Source: DATHWB01 sp040902855 (GTDB taxonomy: Bacteria > Actinomycetota > Acidimicrobiia > Spongiisociales > ZC4RG35). From it: a DNA stretch of 21,571 nt. The translations under genes were made by a program, and so were the position numbers. Positions 15,347 to 21,571 of the stretch are shown in pieces. Below the pieces are notes generated by a model that was not told the origin of the DNA, did not search any database, and worked only from the letters and a program-made list of their open reading frames with translations. The stretch spans positions 1 through 21,571 of the forward strand of contig JBBDWN010000097.1 of assembly GCA_040902855.1 (NCBI GenBank), in the 5' to 3' direction. How positions within the stretch are numbered: position 1 is the stretch's first letter; each line of letters begins with the position of its first letter.

Positions 15347-17733
15347 AGATCTCGCTCAACTGGCTGTTGGAGTTCGTCGATCTCCCGACCACAGACCCGC
15401 AGGCCTTGGAGGACGCCCTCTGGTCCCTCGGCCACGAGGTCGAGGGCGTGACCAGGCTCGAAGCCGAGTGGAGCGGCGTCACCATCGCCGAAGTGCTGAC
15501 GGTGAGCGCCCACCCCGACGCCGACAAGGTCCGTCTGTGCACCGTGACGACAGGCGGCGAGCCGATCCAGGTGGTGTGCGGGGCATGGAACTTCGAGCAG
15601 GGGGCGATGGTCGCATTCGCAGAACCCGGTGCGGTCCTGGCGGGCGGCTTCGAGATCGGATCTCGCGAGATCCGTGGGGTCACGTCGCACGGGATGATCT
15701 GTTCGGAGAAGGAACTCGGGCTCGGTGACGACCACACCGGGATACTCGTGCTGGAGCCCGACGCTCCGGTCGGTTCGGACTTCGCAGAGTGGGTGGCCCT
15801 GCCCGACGTGGTGTTCGATCTGTCGATCACGCCCAACCGGCCCGACGCCATGTCCGTCCTCGGCATCGCTCGCGACTTGGCCGCTTTCTACGACCTGGAG
15901 CTTCGACTTCCGGCGGCGGACGTCCGCGGCGTGACGGGTACTCCTCGCATCGGCGTGAAGATCGAGGATCCGACTGGCTGCTTCCGCTTCGCCACACGGG
16001 AGATGAGCGGTGTCCGGATCGGTCAGTCCCCCTTCTGGATGAGGCATCGGCTGCGGGTCAGCGGCATGCGACCGATCTCGACCGCGGTCGACGTCACCAA
16101 CTACGTGATGCTGGAGCTCGGCCATCCCCTCCACGCGTTCGACGTCGATCGAATCATTGGCGACGCGCTCACGGTAAGGAGGGCGCAGCCAGGGGAGACG
16201 TTGACCACGCTCGACGATATCGAGCGGAGTCTCACCGCCGACGATCTCGTGATCTGCGACGATTCGGGCCCCACCTCGCTGGCTGGGACGATGGGCGGTG
16301 CGGCCTCTGAAGTGCATGACGGCTCGACCAACGTTCTTCTGGAAGCCGCCAGTTGGGATCCTCCGACGGTCATGTGGATGTCCCGCCGCCACGGCCTCAG
16401 ATCGGAGGCGTCAGCCAGATTCGAACGCGGTGTCGACCGTGAGCTTCCGACAGTGGCACTCGCCCGAGCAGCTTTCCTCCTGCAGGAGATCGGCGGGGGA
16501 GACGCGCTCGAGGACGGGTCGGATGTCGTTGCAGTGCCGTTCGAACGTCGAGTGATACCGCTCCAGGTCGCGGAGGTGGAACGCATCCTCGGGCCCGGGT
16601 TCGGCGACGACCGGGTGGCGACTCTGCTGTCCTCGATCGGTCTCTCTGTCACCGGTGCCGACCCCCTCGTGGTCACGGTTCCCGGGTACCGCCCCGACAT
16701 CGAGCGTCCCATCGACCTCATCGAGGAGGTGGCACGGCTTCACGGATACGACAGCTTCGACGTGACCGTTCCGACCGGCCGCGGGGGAGGCTGGTCGGAA
16801 ACACAGCGCCTGACCCGCCGGGTGCGCCAGACACTGGTGGGATTGGGGCTGTCCCAGGCGACCCACCTCAGTTTCATCGGAACAGAGGACCTCGACGCTC
16901 TCGGATTCGACACCCACCATGCAGCCCGCAGGGTGGTGATGGTCAAGAACCCGCTCCGCGAAGAGGAGGCGATCCTGCGCACGACGCTGCTCCCCGGCCT
17001 GTTGGCCTCGGCCCGGTACAACCTGTCCCATGGCGCGGAAGCGATTGCACTGTTCGAGACGGGCAAGGTCTTCTTCGACCGGCCGGACCCGTCCGATCCC
17101 CGAATTCCCGACCAGCCGGATCGTGTGGCGTTCGTCATTGTCGGGCCGCTCGGGGGCGAAGAGTTGGACAGCCCGGGTCGGCCGACCGACGTCTACACGG
17201 CCACCGCCATCTGGCGGACCCTCGGGCGAGCACTCGAACTCCCCTTCGAGCTGAGGGTGGCGAGTCCTCCCGGGCTGCATCCCGGGAGAGCGGCGGAGGT
17301 GATCGTCGACGGCAATCCGGTAGGACTCGTGGGTGAACTCCATCCGTCGGCTGCCAGTCACTACGAGCTCCCGGGCCGCGTCGCGGTGGGAGAGCTGGAT
17401 CTCGCTCCACTCGTCGCGCCCCGCCCGCCTCACCCCCTCGCGACACCCAGCACATTCCCACCCACCGAGTTCGACCTCGCGTTCGCGTGCAGCCTGGAAC
17501 TTGCGGCCGGAGAACTCGTGGCAGCCACCAGCAAGGCCGCCGGAGCGCTCGTGGAGTCGGCCCGGGTCTTCGATGAGTACACCGGTCTGGGCGAAGACAA
17601 GAAGTCGCTCGCGATTCGCTTCGTGCTCAGAGCGCCGGACCGGACCTTGACCAACGAGGAGGTGGCCCCGGTGCGGCAGGCGATGGTCGCGGCCGCCGCC
17701 GGCCTGGGTGCCGAACTGCGCGGTGGATCATGA
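15343..17733 (+). CDS. pheT: Phenylalanyl-tRNA synthetase beta subunit
   Basis: PheT is the large subunit; it binds tRNA and edits mischarged Tyr-tRNA-Phe. The 796 residues follow the standard order. MKISLNWLLEFVDL comes first, then an EMAP-type tRNA-binding domain (about 40-150, with HPDADKVRLCTV and GMICSEKELGL). Next is the B3/B4 editing domain (FDLSITPNRPDAMSV, DVTNYVMLELGHPLHAFD), then B5 (VTVPGYRPDIERPIDLIEEV) and a class II-like core (VKNPLREEEAILRTTLLPGL). A C-terminal ferredoxin-fold anticodon domain closes it (FPPTEFDLAF, YTGLGEDKKSLAIR). The ATG at 15343 forms ATGA with the pheS stop; the longer frame upstream lies within pheS. The stop overlaps the next gene as ATGA. Confidence 0.97.
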   Translation: MKISLNWLLEFVDLPTTDPQALEDALWSLGHEVEGVTRLEAEWSGVTIAEVLTVSAHPDADKVRLCTVTTGGEPIQVVCGAWNFEQGAMVAFAEPGAVLAGGFEIGSREIRGVTSHGMICSEKELGLGDDHTGILVLEPDAPVGSDFAEWVALPDVVFDLSITPNRPDAMSVLGIARDLAAFYDLELRLPAADVRGVTGTPRIGVKIEDPTGCFRFATREMSGVRIGQSPFWMRHRLRVSGMRPISTAVDVTNYVMLELGHPLHAFDVDRIIGDALTVRRAQPGETLTTLDDIERSLTADDLVICDDSGPTSLAGTMGGAASEVHDGSTNVLLEAASWDPPTVMWMSRRHGLRSEASARFERGVDRELPTVALARAAFLLQEIGGGDALEDGSDVVAVPFERRVIPLQVAEVERILGPGFGDDRVATLLSSIGLSVTGADPLVVTVPGYRPDIERPIDLIEEVARLHGYDSFDVTVPTGRGGGWSETQRLTRRVRQTLVGLGLSQATHLSFIGTEDLDALGFDTHHAARRVVMVKNPLREEEAILRTTLLPGLLASARYNLSHGAEAIALFETGKVFFDRPDPSDPRIPDQPDRVAFVIVGPLGGEELDSPGRPTDVYTATAIWRTLGRALELPFELRVASPPGLHPGRAAEVIVDGNPVGLVGELHPSAASHYELPGRVAVGELDLAPLVAPRPPHPLATPSTFPPTEFDLAFACSLELAAGELVAATSKAAGALVESARVFDEYTGLGEDKKSLAIRFVLRAPDRTLTNEEVAPVRQAMVAAAAGLGAELRGGS

Positions 17734-18620
17734 GCTTCCTGTCGATCGCCGATACGACGAGCGCCGATCTCACGCGGATGCTCGAACTCGGGGCGACCGT
17801 GAAGTCCGACCCATCCGGATACCGCACCGCACTGGTGGGCAAGTCCATCGGACTGTTCTTCCAAAAACAGTCGCTCCGAACCTGGGTCAGCTGCGACGTG
17901 GCGGCGATCCAGCTGGGGATCCACCCGATCGCCATCCGCAATGAACAGACAGGCCTCGGGGTGCGCGAGACACCAGAGGACGTCGGACGGGTGCTGGAGC
18001 GCTATCTCGACCTGCTGGCGATGCGGGTGTTCGATCACAACGACCTGACCGCCATCGATACGGTCACGGACATGCCGCTCGTCAACCTGCTATCCGATCG
18101 CGAGCACCCCTGTCAGGCTGTCGCCGATCTCCTCACCCTGGCCGAGCACCGTCCGATCGAAGGGAGCCGGGTCGCCTATCTGGGCGACGGCAACAACGTC
18201 TGCCACTCTCTCATCCTCGGTGTCGTCAAGGCGGGGGGCGCTGTCACGGTCGCCACGCCCTCCGGGTACGAACCCGATCCGGCCGTGGTGGAAGCGGCGA
18301 GAGCCCACGGCGACGTGGTGCTCACCGATGATCCGCACGAGGCCGCCACAAGTGCAGACGTCGTCTACACCGACGTGTGGGCTTCGATGGGCCAAGAGGA
18401 AGAGGCCGCACTGCGCAGACGACATTTCGCCCGCTTTCAGGTCGACGATCGGATCATGGCTGCGGCCGGACCTGACGCCATCTTCATGCACTGCCTTCCG
18501 GCCCGTCGCGGCGAGGAAGTCACCGATGCGGTGATGGAGTCAGGACAGTCCCGGGTCTTCGATCAGGCCGAGAACCGATTGCATGCCTTCAAGGCGGTTC
18601 TCCTCCACCTTCTGGGGTGA
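17730..18620 (+). CDS. argF: Ornithine carbamoyltransferase-like protein with variant STRTR motif
   Basis: Ornithine carbamoyltransferase makes citrulline from ornithine and carbamoyl phosphate in arginine synthesis. The 296-residue product has HPCQ (126-129), GDGNNVCHS (152-160), DVWASMG (215-221, the ornithine loop) and HCLPARRGEEVT (254-265), as well as FDQAENRLHAFKA near the end. The carbamoyl-phosphate motif STRTR reads SLRTW at 48-52. Ser, Arg and Thr are kept, but the second position is Leu and the last is Trp. Acetyl- and succinylornithine carbamoyltransferases have Met or Leu at the second position as I recall, so a different acceptor is possible, although the SMG loop favours ornithine. 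In mycobacteria argF belongs to an argCJBDFRGH cluster after pheT; here it stands alone. ATGA overlaps couple it to pheT, and GTGA couples it to the next gene. Confidence 0.85.
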   Translation: MSFLSIADTTSADLTRMLELGATVKSDPSGYRTALVGKSIGLFFQKQSLRTWVSCDVAAIQLGIHPIAIRNEQTGLGVRETPEDVGRVLERYLDLLAMRVFDHNDLTAIDTVTDMPLVNLLSDREHPCQAVADLLTLAEHRPIEGSRVAYLGDGNNVCHSLILGVVKAGGAVTVATPSGYEPDPAVVEAARAHGDVVLTDDPHEAATSADVVYTDVWASMGQEEEAALRRRHFARFQVDDRIMAAAGPDAIFMHCLPARRGEEVTDAVMESGQSRVFDQAENRLHAFKAVLLHLLG

Positions 18621-19183
18621 GGAGTTTTCTGGGCGCTCCGGCGCCGGAGATCGGACCGCGGCTGCTCGGGTGGGTGCTCACCACCACGCTCGAAGGGGCA
18701 GAGGTCTCGGTCGTCATCACCGAAGTCGAGGCCTACACGTCGTCTGACCCTGCCAGCCACTCGTATTCGGGCCGCACCGCACGGAACGCCTCGATGTTCG
18801 GGCCGCCCGGAACCCTCTATGTCTACCGTTCATACGGGATCCATTGGTGCATGAACGTCGTGACCGGTCCTCCGGGTGAGGCGAGCGCCCTGTTGCTGCG
18901 GGCCGGTGTCGTTCGCACCGGTCTTGGGACCGCAATTCGACGGCGCGGCCGTGAGACCCATCTCTCCGACGGTCCCGGCAAGCTCACCCAGGCCCTCGGC
19001 ATCACCGGTGCCCACGACGGGCTGGATCTTCTCGACCACACGGGACCCGTCGTCCTGAGTCCGGGCCCGCCACTCGATTCGACGGCCACCCCGCGGATCG
19101 GAATCAGCAAGGCCATGGATGTTCCGTGGAGGTGGGTGGCGGTCGGGCCGGTATTGTCGTCCGACAGTGAGCTCGATGGATGA
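18617..19183 (+). CDS. mpg: 3-methyladenine DNA glycosylase (AAG/MPG family)
   Basis: This enzyme removes alkylated and deaminated purines such as 3-methyladenine and hypoxanthine to start base-excision repair. The 188-residue product matches the AAG fold. ITEVEAY (34-40) carries the catalytic Glu38 (human Glu125), DPASHSYSGRTARNASMF (44-61) carries the water-positioning His48, and YVYRSYGIHWCMNVV (68-82) carries the intercalating-pocket Tyr and Asn. PRIGI and PWRW close the domain. The GTG at 18617 forms GTGA with the preceding stop. The 3' end overlaps tyrS by 17 bases and contains its probable promoter. The argF-mpg-tyrS neighbourhood recalls the order in M. tuberculosis. Confidence 0.94.
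   Translation: MRSFLGAPAPEIGPRLLGWVLTTTLEGAEVSVVITEVEAYTSSDPASHSYSGRTARNASMFGPPGTLYVYRSYGIHWCMNVVTGPPGEASALLLRAGVVRTGLGTAIRRRGRETHLSDGPGKLTQALGITGAHDGLDLLDHTGPVVLSPGPPLDSTATPRIGISKAMDVPWRWVAVGPVLSSDSELDG
19152..19157 (+). promoter_or_regulatory. Possible -10 element of tyrS (TATTGT)
   Basis: TATTGT followed by CG lies inside the end of the glycosylase gene, with 9 bases between it and the GTG at 19167. It fits the start-proximal pattern seen before rpoZ, metK, rpe and pheS. It also supports the GTG over the ATG at 19176 if the mRNA is leaderless. Confidence 0.4.
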
Positions 19184-20363
19184 TCAACTCAGTCGGCTGA
19201 TGCGCGGCGTCGACGTCGTCCAGCCTCCGACCGCGCTCGCGGAGAAGCTGGCGAAGGGCGACAGGCTCCGGGTCAAGTTGGGGTTGGATCCCACCGCTCC
19301 GGCCGTCACGCTGGGCTGGGCCGTCGTGCTTCGAAAGCTCCGGCACTTTCAGGAGCTCGGCCACACCGCGGTCCTCATCGTCGGCGATTTCACCGCCCAG
19401 GTCGGGGATCCGAGTGGCAAGAGCGAGACTCGTCGTCGTCTCAGTCGCGACGAGGTGATGGGGTACGCCGAGGCGCTGCTCACCGAATTCCAGAGGGTCT
19501 TACGCCCGGAACCACTCGAGATCCGGTACAACTCAGAGTGGCTCGACGCCATCGACATGGCAGGGCTCCTCGAGCTGACGTCGAAGGCGACGGTCGCCCA
19601 GATGCTGGAGCGGGGCGACTTCGCCAAACGCTTCGCCACCAACACGCCCATCTCCGTCATGGAATTCCTCTACCCCCTCCTCCAGGGCTACGACTCGGTC
19701 GCCGTCGAAGCAGACATCGAATTGGGTGGCTCAGATCAGCTGTGGAATCTGATGATGGGTCGCGAGGTGCAGCGCGGATACGGAATGACTCCGCAAGTAG
19801 CGATGACCATGCCGTTGCTCATCGGAACCGACGGCGAGCAAAAGATGTCCCAGAGCCTCGGGAACTACATCGGGGTGGCCGAACCGGCGAACGAACAGTT
19901 CGGAAAGACGATGTCGATCCCGGACGAACTCCTGATGCAGTGGTTCGAACTCGCCACGGAAGTGCCCCTGGATGACCTGGAGTCGATCCGGGTCGGCCTC
20001 GAGGACGGCTCCCTCCACCCGAACGCCACCAAGAGGCGCCTGGCTCGCGAGATCGTCGGGCTCTACCACAGCCCCGAAGCGGCGATCGAGGCCGAAGCTC
20101 ACTTCGATTCGATCCACAAACGTCATGAGGTTCCCGACGACATCGACACCTGCGCCGTACCCGACGAAGATCCGGTGTCGCTGCCGGGGCTGATACGGAC
20201 TGCTGGGCTGGCAGCCAGCGGGGGAGAGGCTCGTCGCCTCATTCAGCAGGGGGCAGTGCGCATCGACGGTGCGGTGGTCGACGAGGTCGAGGTTCCCCGA
20301 AACCGTCTTGACGGGGTCGTTCTCCAGGTCGGAAAGCGCCGGTTCGTACGTCTCGAGGTGTGA
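19167..20363 (+). CDS. tyrS: Tyrosyl-tRNA synthetase with variant HIGH motif
   Basis: TyrRS charges tRNA-Tyr. The 398-residue product is a class I synthetase: KLGLDPTAPA, LRKLRHFQELGHTAVLIVGD, GDPSGKSETR, the tyrosine-pocket region LLQGYDSVAVEADIELGGSDQ (split by eye into QGYDSV and GGSDQLWN), KMSQS at 226-230, and a C-terminal S4 RNA-binding domain (from about 334, with GGEARRLIQQGAVRIDG). The HIGH motif, normally HLGH in this subtype, reads TLGW (48-51), so both histidines that stabilise ATP in adenylation are absent; the DNA reads acg ctg ggc tgg. The rest of the fold is intact with no frameshift. The start is GTG at 19167, which overlaps the glycosylase gene; ATG at 19176 is an alternative. 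No second tyrS is in the window. Confidence 0.93.
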   Translation: MSSMDDQLSRLMRGVDVVQPPTALAEKLAKGDRLRVKLGLDPTAPAVTLGWAVVLRKLRHFQELGHTAVLIVGDFTAQVGDPSGKSETRRRLSRDEVMGYAEALLTEFQRVLRPEPLEIRYNSEWLDAIDMAGLLELTSKATVAQMLERGDFAKRFATNTPISVMEFLYPLLQGYDSVAVEADIELGGSDQLWNLMMGREVQRGYGMTPQVAMTMPLLIGTDGEQKMSQSLGNYIGVAEPANEQFGKTMSIPDELLMQWFELATEVPLDDLESIRVGLEDGSLHPNATKRRLAREIVGLYHSPEAAIEAEAHFDSIHKRHEVPDDIDTCAVPDEDPVSLPGLIRTAGLAASGGEARRLIQQGAVRIDGAVVDEVEVPRNRLDGVVLQVGKRRFVRLEV

Positions 20364-20369
20364 CTCGAC

Positions 20370-20397
20370 TTGCGTGCGGTGGGCGTGGTGGTACTGT
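20370..20397 (+). promoter_or_regulatory. Possible rRNA operon promoter P1
   Basis: TTGCGT (20370-20375) and TACTGT (20392-20397) are separated by 16 bases, directly after the tyrS stop. A 6-bp hairpin, GCCGAC/GTCGGC (20407-20423), begins almost at the predicted start site. The -35 matches TTGACA only in its first half. Confidence 0.4.
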
Positions 20398-20438
20398 TCC
20401 GCCTCCGCCGACCACAGGTCGGCTGGTTCGCACGCGAC

Positions 20439-20466
20439 ACCGCACTTCTTCACGCGGTGCGGTTTT
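20439..20466 (+). terminator. Rho-independent terminator after tyrS
   Basis: ACCGCAC (20439-20445) pairs with GTGCGGT (20457-20463) around an 11-base loop, giving 7 bp followed by TTT. An alternative register, CACCGC with GCGGTG, is also possible. It most simply ends the tyrS transcript. If P1 is real, the hairpin lies in the rRNA leader and would need antitermination. Confidence 0.5.
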
Positions 20467-20494
20467 GGTGCGGAGATCGAGCACCGACTACCAT
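20465..20494 (+). promoter_or_regulatory. Possible rRNA operon promoter P2
   Basis: TTGGTG (20465-20470) and TACCAT (20489-20494) are 18 bases apart, starting right at the end of the terminator. A dyad, CCGAC (20484-20488) and GTCGG (20496-20500), flanks the -10 and could be an operator or chance. This placement, after the terminator and before the boxA-like site, suits the main rRNA promoter. Confidence 0.4.
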
Positions 20495-20503
20495 GGTCGG
20501 TCG

Positions 20504-20544
20504 CTTCGCCCCAGCAGGCGAAGGAGCAGCGGCTCCTTGACAAC
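20504..20544 (+). promoter_or_regulatory. boxB/boxA-like antitermination region of the rRNA leader
   Basis: Two perfect 7-bp hairpins share three bases: CTTCGCC/GGCGAAG (20504-20523) and AAGGAGC/GCTCCTT (20521-20538). They lead into GGCTCCTTGACAAC (20531-20544), which resembles the rRNA boxA sequence recognised by NusB and S10 (E. coli TGCTCTTTAACA). Hairpin followed by boxA is the standard leader arrangement, and the site lies about 255 bases before 16S. Confidence 0.45.
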
Positions 20545-20798
20545 TGGATAGTGTGCCAAAAGTCAGCACGCGCCCGACACACGGGAGGATTTCGGTCCGA
20601 CCGGGGTGACGGTGCGCGAGCACCAGAAACCTCCGACGGAGTGCATTGCACGCCCGAGGAGGGTTCAGGAGCAAGTAGCGAAAGAGCAATCACATCCTCG
20701 TGACCGGCTTCGGTCGGGAACGGGGGTAACACGGATAGCTCACATTGACCGGATTGTCGGAAGGCCAGGTGCTTGCACCGGGCCGGCCACATGAACGT
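20545..20798 (+). other. rRNA leader between boxA and 16S
   Basis: No gene or tRNA is seen. Small perfect stem-loops occur: GGTGC/GCACC with a GCGA tetraloop (20611-20624), GACCG/CGGTC (20702-20715), and an 8-bp stem with one A-G mismatch at 20763-20784, just before 16S. CGAGGA (20655-20660) can pair with TCCTCG (20695-20700). These are probably leader structures involved in folding and RNase processing of the pre-16S RNA. Confidence 0.5.

Positions 20799-21571
<773 letters not shown>

Noticed and set aside
20537..20542. Perfect TTGACA as a promoter -35 for 16S
   Set aside because: No TANNNT -10 occurs 16-18 bases downstream; the hexamer is better explained as part of the boxA-like site.
20364..20798. 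tRNA gene between tyrS and 16S
   Set aside because: No acceptor stem or T-arm with GGTTCGAATCC could be assembled; GGTTCGCAC near 20425 lacks partners.

Overview
This window is a GC-rich actinobacterial chromosome segment. All supported genes are on the + strand and are housekeeping genes. The gene order resembles two blocks familiar from Mycobacterium tuberculosis (recalled, not searched): rpoZ-coaBC-metK-priA-fmt-rsmB-rpe-ribD-ribE-ribBA-ribH, and infC-rpmI-rplT-rRNA methyltransferase-pheS-pheT-argF-mpg-tyrS. Here the two blocks are joined directly. The partial 16S rRNA gene at the right edge, with the run TCATTGGGCGTAAAGGGCTC, suggests Acidimicrobiia or a neighbouring actinobacterial class. 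That placement is inference.

Layout. Bases 1-214 hold no gene I can name, only a strong hairpin. Bases 215-2868 carry rpoZ (RNA polymerase omega), coaBC (coenzyme A) and metK (S-adenosylmethionine). Bases 2865-7234 carry priA (a helicase-dead-looking replication restart protein), def, fmt and rsmB. Bases 7280-12198 carry rpe, a response regulator with a GGDDF diguanylate-cyclase-like domain, and the riboflavin genes ribD, ribE, ribBA and ribH. Rpe interconverts ribulose 5-phosphate, which is the RibB substrate. Bases 12199-12424 are a structured leader in front of infC, rpmI and rplT (IF3, L35, L20). Next come a SpoU-type rRNA methyltransferase, pheS-pheT, an ornithine-carbamoyltransferase-like gene, a 3-methyladenine glycosylase and tyrS. 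A 435-base region with promoters, a terminator and a boxA-like antitermination site leads into 16S rRNA, which runs off the window.

The genes are tightly packed. Ten junctions are start/stop overlaps of 1, 4 or 8 bases (TGATG, ATGA, GTGA and one CTGA), so translational coupling is likely. Where a new transcript seems to begin, a TANNNTC hexamer usually sits 7-11 bases before the start codon with no Shine-Dalgarno sequence, which is the arrangement of leaderless actinobacterial mRNAs.

No mobile element, CRISPR array, phage gene or wholly novel system is visible. The points most worth a second look are: the infC leader, with an attenuator-like hairpin, a competing long-range pairing and an AUC start codon; the GGDDF response regulator coupled inside the riboflavin operon; a TyrRS whose HIGH motif reads TLGW; a carbamoyltransferase whose STRTR motif reads SLRTW; and the recurrent start-proximal promoter motif.
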